Below, in pieces: positions 21,662-34,700 of a stretch of 64,000 nucleotides of DNA. Positions within the stretch are counted from its first letter, which is position 1. Each line of letters begins with the position of its first letter. Below the pieces are notes generated by a model. It had not been told where the DNA came from and searched no databases. It saw nothing but the letters and a program-made list of their open reading frames with translations. Both the position numbers and the translations under genes were made by a program. Source of the DNA: Campylorhamphus procurvoides (lineage: Eukaryota > Chordata > Aves > Passeriformes > Dendrocolaptidae). Location of the stretch: contig WBMV01000787.1 in NCBI GenBank assembly GCA_013396655.1, forward strand, positions 486,892 through 550,891, in the 5' to 3' direction.

Positions 21662-24600
21662 AGCCCTGACATCAAGCAGCAGCCAGACCCCTTCAGAAAG
21701 GGAAGATTTAACGCAGCACTTTAAAAGCTCAGAGGTGACCCCGCTAAGGAAATGTCCTGGTTAGAGTTATTTTAATTAAAGTGCCTGAGAACGCATCAAT
21801 TTCTGACACCATTTGGGGCTTTTTACTTCTGAGAAACTGAAAACTGGACTATTAATCTCTTTTTTTTTCCCTTTTTTTTTTCTGTCAGTCAGGGTGTTCT
21901 GGCTGGGGTTGCAGTATTTCTTTTGGCAAGAAAAGTGTTGATGGCCTTGAAAGTGTTCACCTTCCTAAAATAAAAGTAAACACACACACAGAAAAAAAAA
22001 AAGACCAAACTTTCCTTGGATGAAAAAATGTCCCGAGAGGCTCACCTGCCCTCCTGGCTGTGACCACACCTGGCTTGCCCACAGCCATGCACACCCATGG
22101 GGACCCCCCTTCTGCATGCATGGGGGCTTCCACAACGACCCCAACCACCCAGACCCCCCAAAATGCCCCTGGGAGGAGGGGGTGTTACCTCTGCTGCTGG
22201 TGTGCCAGGGTGGAAGTCAGAGGCTGTGGCTGGTCACCACAGTCAGTCACCATGGCCGGCCGAGTCAGGTGACAGCCATGTGGCACATGGTGTGGGGCCC
22301 TGCCTGCTGCATGTGGCTGGATAATCCCTGGCAGTGATGCAGGTAGGAGCTTGGCAGCACCCTGCACCCCACCCTGCACAGCCTGGCACCCTGTGGGAGG
22401 TGCTGACACCTGCCTGCACCACTGGTGACACCTGCCCTGGGATGCTGCAGCCTCCTGGCTCTGCACCACGGCCACAGGGAGGAAGGAAAACCCAGCAGAA
22501 AATGGCTCTGAGCATAGCCCAGGGAGAGGTCTGCTCCAAATACTTCCCACAGCCTGGAAGCTTCCACTGGGTCCCACTCTGGCCCCTTCGCTCTCCCTGC
22601 CAAGCACTGCTGGGGGAACTGGCCATGCCAGACGGGAGTGCTGGGGATTCTCAGGCTGGAACCAGGAGCCTCAGGCACTGATGGAATGCAACAGCAGGTG
22701 AAAGAGCTGAGGAGATGATTTTTGGATTCCCAGGCCCAAGACACAGAGCTTGGTGTGTGTTTTGGACTGCTCTAACTTCCTGAATGTGTTATAAAGGCCA
22801 AACACCACATATCATGTGATGTGTCTTGTGTTGCTGCCTGTCTCCTTCACCTTGCAGATGAGGACAAGCCCTGTCCCTGCACATCCCTGCCTGTGGAATG
22901 GGACAGGAGTGAGCTCTGGGCACAGCTGGGTGGTCCCTGTGCAGTGTCTCTCTGCAAAGGCAGCATGCCCAGGGGCCAGGCTCTGGCATGGGCAGCCTTC
23001 CCAGGGCTTGGCCCTTTCATTCCTGTGCCTTTGGTTTCAAAGGAATTTCCTGCAGCCATTTCCAAGTGGTGCATTTGGAAACAGTGCCCTTCCCAGCTGG
23101 GCAGAGCTGGGAGACACACAGCTCTGTGTGTTGGATGGGGTCTGCCAGGCACCTGCCCACACTCAAGGCTTGAATGCTGCACCCAGGCTTCAACAACTTA
23201 TCCCAGAAATTGCCTTCCATGAGGCCTCCTGTACTTCCAGAAGCAAGGATCGCTACCAAGTGGCTGGAATTCAGCACTTCCTAAGAAGTCCATCCTGTCA
23301 GAGCAGAGATCTGAACTGAAGGGGTGAACCAGGAGCATCCAGCACATGCACAAATTGGAAACCAGGGCCCACTGTGGCAGACACCAAGCAAGCCAGGGGC
23401 GCACAGCAGGTGACATGCCAATGTTGCATCTCCATGCTCATAATTTTGGTCACAGCCCCCACACTCACTGGCAGGGTCCCCACCCTGTGAGCAGTAAACA
23501 CACACAGACCGCTGGGAAACTGCTGGCTTTCCCAGCAGATGCTGGAGGGAAAGTCAGGAGGGGGCAGGCACCAAAATTAAATGATGATTACATAGCACTC
23601 CAGAAGAGAAAACCAGTTTCCAAACCCAAGACCCTTGAGGGCACATGATGATGTCCCTCACTCCCTAGAGTTTTCTCAAACCTGACAAACTGGCACTGAT
23701 TAAGCTTTTCCCAGCCCCTCGGGCCAACTGGAAGGGTCAGTGTCACCATCTGGGAGCCACAGCCTCAGACTGGGAACAGTGACAGACCCCCAGCAGCCCC
23801 ACTGCAGGGCCCAGAACCACTCCAGGGTCTGAAGGTGAGCACCTCCCAGTCGTGCCAGGTGTCACAAGACCATAAACAGCCACATGCCAGTGCCCCGAGG
23901 AGCACCAGAGCCAGCCAGAGTGGTGACTGTGGTCTGCAAGGGGGCAGATGGTAATAATTACCCTTATGCTAATTCCATGGAAATTTCCATGGGCTTGGGA
24001 AAGAGGCGGCCAAGCCCTTCTGCTGCTCGGGGCAGAGGTTCACTTTTGTTTCCAGTGACTGTGACTAAGAGCCGGGTCTGTCACATGGATGGTGTTTAAA
24101 TGCCTCCTTGGAGCCTCCCATCTAAATACCACCAGCTCCAAACCCACTCGGAGCTAGCACCATCCAGGTGTAAGGTGGCTGATGGGCAGCTGAGGGAACA
24201 CCTCACCTCTGCCCAGGTGAGCACAGCACCTTGGAGGGAGGACACTGTGCCCAAGCCCTTCTCCACTTGTGCTTCCCCAGAGCTCCGATGGCATCTCCTC
24301 TCCCCCAGGGTCCCCAGGGAGGGCAGGCAGTGCCGAGCTGCATACCAGCACACATCATCGTGTCTGGCTTTGGCAGCTCCTCCTTAGCAACCCAAACAGA
24401 GCCACAACAGGGGCCTTGTGGCAGATTGCATCCAGGCTGGTGTGAGGGCTCTGGCAGAGAGCCTGGTGTGCCCACACAGCTCGGCTGCCCACCCAGCAGG
24501 TGCCAGGGCCCTGCTCTGCCTGGGAAAGCACATGAGATCGAGCTCTCTGGCAGGCCAAAGACACACGAGGTTGTGCAATTCAAAGGTGTCTTCCAAGGTC

Positions 24601-24740
24601 TGCCATGGCAGGGGGTGGTGGAGCTGGGGACCAGCTCTGCACCCTGTGCAGCCGAGGAGCCCTCGGTCCCTGCTCTCCTCCTCCCTCCAGCCTGATGGAG
24701 GCAAGCGCTGGGTGAGCTCCAGCCCTCTGCTCCCTTCTCC
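21662..24740. other. Intergenic DNA, no gene recognised
   Basis: Unique DNA with T-rich tracts at about 21858-21885, an A-rich/CA tract at about 21978-22004 and an AT-rich patch at 21760-21800. I found no exon with a recognisable product and no RNA gene. Open frames are of chance length. Confidence 0.7.
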
Positions 24741-26110
24741 TTCCTACCTTTGCAGCCGCAGACTCCTACCGGGCTCTGTCACTCTGCTACCTGTCCCGGG
24801 GCTCCTTCGAAAGCCGCTTGCGTGAGCGGCAGCCGCCTGGAAAGGACCAGGGAGGAAGGAAGGGGATGGACGGGGTGGGGAGGGCCGGGAGGCGGCGGGT
24901 GTCTCTGCACCCTTGCAGCCCGGGGGGAAGGAAGGAGGATGTTTTGTAATATTTGGCGAGCGCTTCCACGGGCAGAGGGAGGAGAGGAGTGGGTACAAGG
25001 CACTGCGTGAACCGTCCACGGTGCTGGCATCTCTTGGGTGAACTCCTGGTTCTCACGCCGGCTCCTGCAGGGGCCCCACTGGTGTCATGCCGTAAAAATG
25101 TGCTCTCGACTGGAATTTGGCAGCCCGGCCCCTGATGGGGAGGGAACCTCTCTGCTTACAGAGAGAGCGGGAGCTGCAGCCCCGGAGCTGTGGGGAGAGG
25201 TGATGGGGAGCTGTTCCTGAGCTCTGCAAGGCTGCGGAGGGAGGGCTGGGAGCAGTGGATGTGCCCATGGATAGATGCCTAAGAATGCCGCTTTCCCCCA
25301 GATGCCTCGTGTAAGACAACAGGGACAGAAAGAGCCACGGAGGTCCCCAGAGAGGCTGGGCAGGAGATGGCAGTGCCCAGAGTGCAGGGTACCAGCAGTG
25401 GGAGAGCAGGACCTTCAGCTGGGGACACGTTTTGGAGCGGAGGAGCCGTTTTTCTCTGAAATCCCAAAGGTTTCGCTCCGGGCTCCCCCCGAACGAGGTG
25501 TTCTCGCAGCCGGGTCACTGAGGTGTTGCTCTGGTGAGCATCTCCGCATCCCGCAGCTTCTCCTCCCCATCCCGCAGCTTCTCCTCCCCCTCCCGCTCCC
25601 GCCGCCTTTCCCCGGAGCCCCGAGGCCATCACCGCCCCGGTTTGCCCAATCCCCAAACCCAAACTGCAGCCTGGTCCCTTTACTTCCCTCCGGGCCGTAC
25701 TCAACCCACCACACACACCAAAATCGTCGAGCCGTTCAATTAAACCCCTCCGACCTCACTCCGGAGGGTTCGTGCCAGAAGTGCCAGCCTGGTGCGGGCT
25801 GTGAGAGTGGCTGGAAGGGACCCCGGCCCCCTCCCCGAGCCCCCCGACCCGCGGCGGCTCCTGCAGAGGGAGCGCAAGGAGCGAGAATGAGCGCCGGGCT
25901 CTGCGCAGCCATTTCGTCCTCGGGAAGCGTCAGGCAGGGCTGTTGCTTTCCAAAGGGAGGAGAAAACTCAGCTCAGACGGGGAACTTCCCCACGCAAATA
26001 AATTGTGCTATCTGTTCCCGCAGCCCCGAGGTCCCTGCCCCGCGCCCCGCGCCGAATTACCTTCCCAAACACCCAGGACCCGAGGCAGCTCTGCAGGAGG
26101 AATAAACCAT
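24741..26110. promoter_or_regulatory. CpG-rich block without an assigned gene
   Basis: CpG dinucleotides are frequent at about 24755-25050 and again at 25420-26080, in contrast to both flanks. The second part includes two 21-bp tandem units starting CATCCCGCAGCTTCTCC at 25547 and 25568. Possible splice donors are CTG|GTGAGC on plus (about 25532) and AAG|GTAATT on minus (exon end about 26061). It may be a further TACC1 5' exon/promoter, a noncoding-RNA promoter, or an enhancer-type CpG island. No conserved protein is visible in any frame. Confidence 0.4.
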
Positions 26111-29090
26111 CTCACTGCATTCCCAGTGACTGGGAAGGACATTGCTGCACCTTCCATGGGCAAGCAGGGTTGGGGCGAACAGCCCAGGAACCCCCATCCC
26201 TTCTGCCTTCTCTGGGGGACTCCCTGTCTGCGCACCCTTCCCACCCATCCATTATTTCTTCTATCCAGAATGGCAGAGTGGAGATGCCTCGGGGAAGGAG
26301 CAGAGGTTCCACTCCTTCATGTTTCTGGGGTGGCTGTCATGCCCCACCTGTCCCAGCACCCACACTCAGCCAGGCTCGGCTCTGCGTGCTGCCAGCCCTG
26401 CACACAGCCCGTGCCAGTCCCCTGGATGTCGTGTTGTCCCCAGGGTTTGGGGCAGGAGAGTGTTGCTGGCTGCGGGAGTCCCGGAGGTCGCTGCAGCAGT
26501 GGCAGCATCGCTCGCCTGCTCATCTCATTGCTGGCCCGAGTCCAGCCTCCAACTCCCAGCTCCCAACTGGCTCTTTCTCTTCAGCTGAAACTTCCTGTTG
26601 GTTCTCATTTTCGTTCTTTACCTCTTCAGCAGTGCAGAAAATTGGCACTTAATGTGCCCTGCGAGGCTGTGTGGTGGCAGCTTAATTGACCCTGGTTTCA
26701 TCACCCTGGCCACAGCTCGGTCAGCGAGCTCAGGCTCCAGCCACATTAATTTCCTGTCCCCTCTTTGTTCTTCTGCCCTTTTCAGGAGTTCTGCAGTTGT
26801 TCAGTTCCAGGTGAGGGTCCTGGAGGAGCAGGAGAGGCCCAGGCCACCCAGAGAGCCACAAGGGTCCCTCCTGGGTATGCACCTATGAAAATGTGGCTTC
26901 CTGAAGCTCTCCATCCTCCTTTCAGCCCCCAGCCCTGTGCCTTCCCCAGCTGGTCAGCAGGTTGCACCAAACCCTGCACATCCCAGCATCCCACCTTTGA
27001 CACGGCACATGGCAGGACCATACTGGAGCTCTGAGAGCTTCCCCAAGCACTGCAAATAGGTCAGAAACCTGAGCCACCAGTTGCAGCGCTGACCTTGCCA
27101 GTTGTTTTCCAAGGGCTGGTCCCAAGCATCTGTCCTTGGGTGGAGGGATCACAGAGTGCATCAGTCCAAACCACAGCAGCAAGGACCAAGTGGTACACTG
27201 ACCAGAGAGCTTATAATAAAACCAGACTTATATCAATCACCCAAATATAGTCCCATCTTAGCTCCAATTCCCTTATTGCATCATTTGCAGCAGAGATTGC
27301 TGCAGGAGTACCTGAAATAATTGGTATTCAATGCATCATAAAACTCCACGTGTGGTTGACGATCCAGGCAGGACTGCATTGTGGCAGATGTCTAGCAGGG
27401 GAATAAGATTTTCCAGGTGAATGAAGGAAATGCATATAACCCTTGTTTCGGGATAATCCTGAGTGCTGCTGAGGAAAAGTGGCTGCTCATTGCTCCTCTG
27501 TCGTGCGAGAGCAGCGGAGTGCTGCCACCAAGGCTGTGCCCAGCTGCTGCTCTGGCATGGAGCTGGTGGGACCCTCCTTACCCCACCAGGCTCTGGGGGA
27601 CATCAGGGTCACACCAGCAGGAGCAGTGTCCCTGCAGGTCCCATGGAATTCCCTGGGCTTAGGAGAGGTTCCCAGGGCAGGCCCAGGGCAGCTCCTCTGA
27701 CGCTGTGCACCCGGGATGCTCTGTTAAGGAGGAGGGTTTCCTCCTATTCAATATCTCACCACTCAATTTGCGTTGGACCATGGAGTCCTTCCAACACTCA
27801 GAATACAATGAGGTAGTATCTGCTGCTCTGGAGTTTGTATCCCGGCGGAGAGCCCGGCCAGCTGGGAGCACGCTGGGACCAGGCTCCAGTACAAAGAACA
27901 ATGGGAAGGCAAGGCGAGGGGCAGTGGGGGCAGGATCCAGCCTTGGTGACAGCGCCGCATCTGGGGCTGCTCCCAGCCCTCTGGTTCTCCACTGAGAGAG
28001 GATCACAGCTTCCAGACCCTCCTTTTAACTCTGCAGCTTGTCCTCTTGCTCCCCTTCGCTGCGCTTTCAGGCGGTGGGCTCTGCGTGCCAAATGGGATGC
28101 TGGGGAAGGCGCTGCTGCCTGGATGGGCTCCAGATGCAACGCAGCTAATCCATTTTTATAGCCGGGAGCAGGTGTCTCGTGCATCACAAGCAGCTTGTTT
28201 AAAGACCACTCTGTTCATTTGGCCGCAAGCACTGAAGGGGTCTGAAGGCATCGACCAACACTCGGTGCCCTCCAGCTCCAGAAACACACCCTGGGTGCCT
28301 TGTGGGGCCGTGGTCCTGCTGCATCACCCCAGTCAGGGACTCAGGACCAGAGCCATGCCTGCACCTTGCTCCTGGTCTTCAGAGCCACAACGAGCAGCCC
28401 TGGGGATGCGCAGCTCCCCCAGGGCTTTATGGTCTCACCTGCATGTCCATAAAATGAAGAGCACAGTCTCAAGGCCATGAAGAAACTCCTTTTTGCCTGT
28501 ACTTTCCCCAAATTCCTGTGCCCATCCTCACCTCCACTGCTCAAACAAGGATATGCCCACGCATCCGGAGGCTGTGAGCTCTGGGAAGAGCCAGTACCTG
28601 TGGGGAGGAAAAGAAAAATATCTGCTGTTGGAGCCGGAGATAGGAAAGGCCAAAGGGTTTGTTTTCCATCCCCAGACCGCAGCAATGCAGCGAGTGGAGC
28701 CTGGTCAAGAAACCCCATCCAAACCCACAGCTCCTGAGGCTGCTCTGGGCAAACAACGCCTCAAAGGGCCCTCTGTCACTGCCCATCCCATTTCCACTCC
28801 GGAAGGGAGAAGTGACTGACCCACTGCTGCTCCGGGAAGTCTTGGCCGTGCCGTGGCAGGACCAACACACAGCCCCAGCACTCCCTGCAGTAACAACCCT
28901 GTCTCCAAAGGAGTACCTGGAGGAGCTGCAGCCACAGATCCTCTAGCTGAAGGCAGTAGGTCCTGCAGAGCTCGAGGAGACCCCAAAAAAGGGCCCGTGG
29001 CCATGCAGGGTGCTGGCCAAGGAACTTCACTGCAGCAGCTACTGACGCGCCTGGATGCACTGGCCCTGCTGAGACAAAGAGCCATTGCTG
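26111..29090. other. Intergenic DNA, no gene recognised
   Basis: Moderately GC-rich unique DNA. I found no coding exon with recognisable motifs, no RNA gene and no clear interspersed repeat. Confidence 0.65.
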
Positions 29091-29099
29091 GATTCAGCT

Positions 29100-29335
29100 G
29101 CCCTGGGTATTTTTTTCCCTCTTCGATGAATCACCTGCTAAAAATATTATAAATTGAGTCGCTGGCCAGACCTTTCACTTCTCTGGAAGCAAAAATATTT
29201 ATTTTACTCAGGCCGTGCCTGTGTTTTAGCAGAACTTTATGATCAATTTTGGAGGAATGTGCCATGCTGTATATTCAAATTACAACTTTTTTTGGCTCGC
29301 AGTGTAAATTTAAAATGTCTTGTTTAAGACACAAC
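29100..29335. promoter_or_regulatory. AT-rich island, candidate conserved enhancer
   Basis: A compact AT-rich block in GC-rich surroundings contains AAAATATTATAAATT, AAAATATTTATTTTA, TTATGATCAATTTT, and GGAATGT (a TEAD-type site). Such blocks between developmental genes are often conserved noncoding elements. There is no direct evidence of conservation here. Confidence 0.3.
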
Positions 29336-31180
29336 TGTCAAGCTGCCAGAAAAATGTGGTTTCAGCTGTTTTTCTTCCCCAAAGAACCAGTTTTGCCCAG
29401 TTGATGGTTATTGTCAACCCAGGTGTGTGCCTGTCCCAGGGGTTGGCAATCGAGGGGTACTGGCTGAGCTGGCTTAGACTGGGAGCTTCCACTTCCATGG
29501 GAAAAGCAAGCACTTCATTCCCAGTGTCACCAAAGAATCCGGTTATGGAGAGCTCTGGAGCTGCCTGGCTGGCAGGGAAAGCTCTGTCCCCATTGCACAG
29601 GGCTGCATTTTTGGAAACTGGAGCAGGACCTCTCCCTGTGCAGGCTCCAGGCTGGTGCAAACCTGATGCAGATCAGACAGGCGCCAGCGTGATGAGATCC
29701 TCGAGGAGGGGATCATCATGGAACTCCCTGCAGGCAAAGGAGCTTTGTTCTGGGAGCACCTTCCTCCTCCTGGAGCGTTCAGGCGAGTCATGTCGTGGTG
29801 CTGAGGTGCTGGAGTCGGGGTCTGTGCCACCAGCCATCAACATCCCCCCTGGGATCGTGCACCGTCAGCTCCTGTTGCTCTTGTCCCCGTGCCAGGCGCA
29901 CCTTCCCCATAAACTCTCATTTGAATTTAGGAAGGAAACGAGAGAAATTTCTTTCTCTTGCTGCAGGGCAGAGAGAATAATGGGATCTTTATTCCCCAGT
30001 AATTAAGTTGATTTTTGCGTAGGTTTAATTTACACTCCCTCCTTCCAGCCTTCCCTGCAAAGCGGGAATGTGGCCGTGGGTGGGTGGGCAGGGAGTGTGG
30101 GCACCTCTGAGCACCAGAACCAGGAGCTTGCCTGGGCATCACTAAGGGTCGGAGCTAGGGGCACCAACACCAGCATCTGAGGTGCTCCTCATGCCAGTAT
30201 CCCAGTCTTCTGGATGGGAGCTCTCCCCACCACCTCTCTGAGGTGTTCCAGCCCCCCTGGGCACCTGCTCTGTGCTGCTGCCTTTGGTGCTGGTGCTGCA
30301 GCCTCAGCCCAGCAAGGCTGGGGAAACACATCCTGGCTCTTCCCTGCACCTGGCCAGGCTCTTTCCCTGGCAAAGACATTTCAAAGCCATAAAGCCCCAG
30401 CACGGAGCTCTGGAAATGAGCTGGATTTCATCCCTTCAGCCCCATATGAGGAGCAGTCCCCCGGGAGTGGGACAGGGAGATGAAGCAGAGCCCCAGGAGC
30501 AGCATCTGGTCTCGCAGCGGTTTTGCCTGTGCCGGATGTCACAGCCACGCCACAATGCGAGGGCAGCACATGTGGGACGCCCTCAGCCCACCTGGCACGT
30601 CCTGTTGAAGGGGCTGGGCTGGGCTGAGGTGGCACCAGTTGCACTGAGGTCCTGGGATCAGCCATGGATGCAACACAGCAGGTCCTGCCTCTGAGGTGGG
30701 GAAGGGATTTGGGGCACAGGAGCACACAGAGCCCAACACCAGTAGAGCCAAGGTGTCACACTGCCAGCCTGCAAAAGCAAGCAGCACACAGGTTTACACA
30801 CCCACACAAAATTCCCAGCAAGCAGAGAGAGAGGGGGAACAGTGTTTTGATCGTAGATTTCAGGTATGTAAATACACACAGCTGAAAGTTGCTGCTGTTG
30901 CTGCTGCTGCTGCAGGGGACAGCCCTGAGCAGGTGTGGGGGGACATGATGGGTCCCCTCGCTGCCATACAACCTCCTGGCCCACCCTTGCTGTGGGGCAG
31001 ATGGTGAAGGGGAGGAAAGCCAAGCCAAGCCAAGCCCAAATGAGAACCTGCTGTGTTTGCTCAGCTCTCACAGGCCACAGAGGGGGATCAGAACCCACTG
31101 CTGAACCCAAAACCCACCCCATCATCAAGGATGCAAAACCCACAGCAACACCTGCTGAACTCCCTTTCTCTTATCCCATC
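29336..31180. other. Intergenic DNA, no gene recognised
   Basis: Unique DNA. It holds a GCT/GTT triplet run at about 30888-30914 and a few CCAAG units near 31020-31038. Open frames are long enough to notice but carry no family motif. Confidence 0.65.
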
Positions 31181-31610
31181 TAAGAGGATGATAAGAATGC
31201 AGATACCTTAAAATCCACCATCTTGTTATACAAGTCACCATATTTAATCCAATTTCAGTATCAGGAGTGAGTTTTCCTTGGAAAAGGTGAAAAAAGCAGC
31301 AGTATAAATTACAGTTATAGCCCTTTATTTTCATTCCCCACTAACTGTCTTTTTTCCACTCCCCTCCTTTATGTTTGTTATATAGGCTGAGAAGATGTTA
31401 CCACAGCTTTACAACAGCAGCCAATTTACAGTGCCTGCTTAGTCACTGGGGAATTTCTTGGATTTTATGTTTTCTGAAGAAACAGAACCACGTTGGCTTG
31501 GTCAGTGTGTGGCTGACAAATTCATACTAAGACTCACTAGTATTTTATATTTGTGGTTGAAGGTGAAATTCCACTCATAACTTTTTGACAGTGCTGTGGC
31601 CTTTCAAAAA
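31181..31610. promoter_or_regulatory. AT-rich block, candidate regulatory element
   Basis: A run of about 430 bases of low GC content starts near a GATAAGA GATA-type site at 31190 and includes CCATATTTAATCC at about 31237. It sits directly left of a CR1 tail. Function is only a suggestion from composition. Confidence 0.2.
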
Positions 31611-31615
31611 TGCAC

Positions 31616-31721
31616 AGGGCTTTGAGCATCCTGATGAAGCTGAAGATGTCCCTGCTCATAGCAGGGGTAGGGACTAAATGACCCTTAAAGGTCCTTTCCA
31701 GCCCTGTGATTCTATGAATTC
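31616..31721 (+). repeat. CR1 LINE 3' end
   Basis: Plus-strand sequence with the CR1 blocks GAAGATGTCCCTGCTCATAG, GACTAAATGACCCTTAAAGG and the terminal GTGATTCTATGAATTCT tail. It is a short 5'-truncated insertion with little decay at its tail. Confidence 0.92.
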
Positions 31722-34700
31722 TCAGTCAGGGCTTCTCCACGTCCTCATACAAGTGTCGGTCAGATGCAGATGAAGAGCCCGTCCTGCAGAACAGGCTCAG
31801 GAAGTTTCTGTCCTCGGCTGAAATCCCTTTGGTGTGGGAGAGCCTGGAACTTATTACAAATCACTTAAGTAACTTTGGCTCATTCGAGATTATTAAATTG
31901 GCTTCCCTGGCTATTCCAGAGGCTCGAAACCACCAGCAGCTCCCAGGCTCGCTGTGCAAAATTAATTAAAGCAGATGATAACTTGGCAAGGACAAAAAAA
32001 GAAAGTCCCATAGTAAGGAACAAACCCAGAGCGGGGGCGTTTGCTGAGCACGTGCCTGTGGGTGCTGTGAGGTGTTTTGGATACACCCTCACACAGGGAT
32101 GGACCTCAGCTCACACGTAACCCCGTGTTCAGGCTTCAGTGCTTTGCCAAATCTGGGCATAAAAATAAACTTGGAAGTTCAGTGGAGAATCACAACACAA
32201 AGGCAAGGACCCCTCCGTTTCCATAGGAAGCAGAATTAATAGCTTGGCAGAAAGGGTGTGTTTCCATTTTTGTACAAGAATTTCCTCCTCCTCCTCCTGC
32301 AGAAAAAAGGGCTTGTAAGACACACGGATTGGGACAGTTCTCCAGAATCTGGCAGTGGCTCTGAGACATCCCACAAGGTACCTGCTGGACTTCCAGGTTT
32401 CCAACAAAAACCAAGTGGATCAGCACATCGTTCCTCTGTTCCTTGAAAGCACCAGTGAGGGGAGCATGGTGAGCCAGCACCAATGGGGACAGTGAGTGCT
32501 GCCCCTCTAGACCCTGGGAGGATGGGCAGGTACCAGTCATCTTCCTCCTCTACATGAGCCTCAGAAGTGGAGACGGGTTTTGGGATCTCCTCACATTCTC
32601 AGCTCAGGCAGTGGAGGTCCCCTAAAGCCTCCCCGTGAGGAGGGGAGGGGGCTCCGTGCTGCATGTGCCGTGCATTAGGCAACAGCCCTGGCAGCAGGAC
32701 AGCACTGAGCCTGAGCCCGACCTTCTCCCCCCTCCCCGTCCCCAGTGCTATCCGAAACCACAGCCTTGACTGGCTGCAGTTCTCATCCATCTGCAAAAGC
32801 ACATTAAGGAGGGAGAGAAAGGTTGGCAGCTGACCACAAACCAACTCCCCAGAGAGGTCCTTACCTGACTCCAACCAGATGCTGTTTATCAGCCCGAGCA
32901 TTCACTACATGCCCGATGTGATGGAGACAGAAAAAATACAAGAAATGCTTGTTATGCTTGGGGCTTCAGGGGGTTTTCATCCTCAGGCCGGATATACAAG
33001 TTCCAGGAGAGGAATATGCATCCCTGGAGTCCTGGGCTGAATCTGGAATTCATATACTCTGTAAATGTACTTTATTTAATACAGGAATCAAGAAAGGGCT
33101 TGGAATTATTGCACTGGAGAGCTTGATTGTGTAGTTACAGCTTGGAATTAGGGAATAACTGTGGATCTGTAGGACAGCACATCAGCCCCATGAAAAGGGC
33201 AGGATGGTGTGTTTTGGCTGCACAGTTCTGTCCCTGCACTCCAACCACTGCCCTGATGTGTGTTAAAGCCTGAGGGAAGGCTCCAGTGGGGTCTGCCCCA
33301 GCCCTGCCTGTACCCCATCACAGATCTCCTTTTGGGTTAAACCAGCAAAACCCATCAGAGCAGAGAAGTGGCACTGTGAGGGTTCCAGAGCCCAAGGAAG
33401 CTTCTGAGAGCAGTGCAGGAACCAGGGCTGGGCTGGGAGGTGGGAAGGTTGTGCTGCCAAAACCAGGGCAGCAGAAATGTGGAACATGGTAGGGATCCAG
33501 CCCAAGCGAAGACAGATGTGTTCTCTGGGAAAACAGTGACAGGACTCTGACAGATGCCTATATCCATGTGCAAGCCCAGAGCTGTATGTTTATATAGATG
33601 TGCACGTGCCTTTCATGTATTCCTGCGTGGCTTTAAAGATCTAGCTAACACGTTTTTGCTGACCAACACGTTTTATCTGACAACTGCAAGGTCTTGCAGG
33701 AGCATCCATCCCCTAGAAGCGGCCCCATCCCCATCTGTGTCCCACTGACAGCTCTGTGGAGCACAGTGCCAGCAGGTGGGGGCTGGCAGTGCCACAGGGC
33801 TCCGGGCACGGTGCAGGGCTCCGCCTGTGGACAGCTTGGTTGCTTTGGAAAACATCCCAGTTCCTCTGGCTGAAGGAATTCAGGCAGAGGCGGCTGGAAA
33901 AAGTGATGTGCTCTCAACGCCTCTGTGCCACTGGCAGCCGAGGGGCAGAGGGTTAATTACTGTTAATCATTGTGTCGTGGTGCCAATAGGCACACAAAGC
34001 TGAGGGAACACGTTGCTGTGGGTCCCTGACATGTGAGGGAGTGCCCTGCCAGCCCAGCTCTAAGGGGCTCCTGCCACCACAACACCCATTTTTCCTCATT
34101 ACCTGCTGGGAAATCACCTCAAACAACCTGGGAATTGTCCTTTCCTGGCACACAAGACACAGAAAGCCAAGAGCTGCTCCTGACAGTGCCTCAGAAGATG
34201 CACCTATACACACACTTGCGTCTATTAGAGGGATGGTCATACCAAATGCTCCTGTGCCATCAGTGGGCACATGTGTCTCAGTCACAGATGTGTTCCAGGG
34301 CACCAGCAGCACCAATCTCAGTCCCCCAGTTCCTCCAGTTCACCACAGTCACTTCTCACTCCAGGACACGCAGCTCTTGAGCCTCTCCCATGAATGGCAG
34401 AGCTGGGAGCAGAAAACCTTCCTCCACAGCTACCAGAGCCATCACAGATTCCTCACCTGGGGTCTCCTCCTGGGGCTGATTCCTTCCAGCCTGTGATGCT
34501 GGGAGCTGATCCTATTCTTCAGGAAGCAATATTCTGTCTTGCCTAGAGACAGCATCCTTAAATACATTATGGCAGCATTTCTCTCTTCCACTCACTGGGA
34601 TCACATCAATTCCTTATAGTCCCTCCTCACTTTCCCACGTCCCCACCCAGGAGAGAGAAAGACAAAGAGAAGAAATAAATGCCCAAAACCCCCCTCCAGC

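Noticed and set aside
25275..26105. Plus-strand open frame of 276 codons
   Set aside because: It lies in the orphan CpG block, where GC-rich DNA gives long frames by chance. The sequence is Pro/Arg/Ser-rich without a family motif and has no splice context supporting a coding exon.
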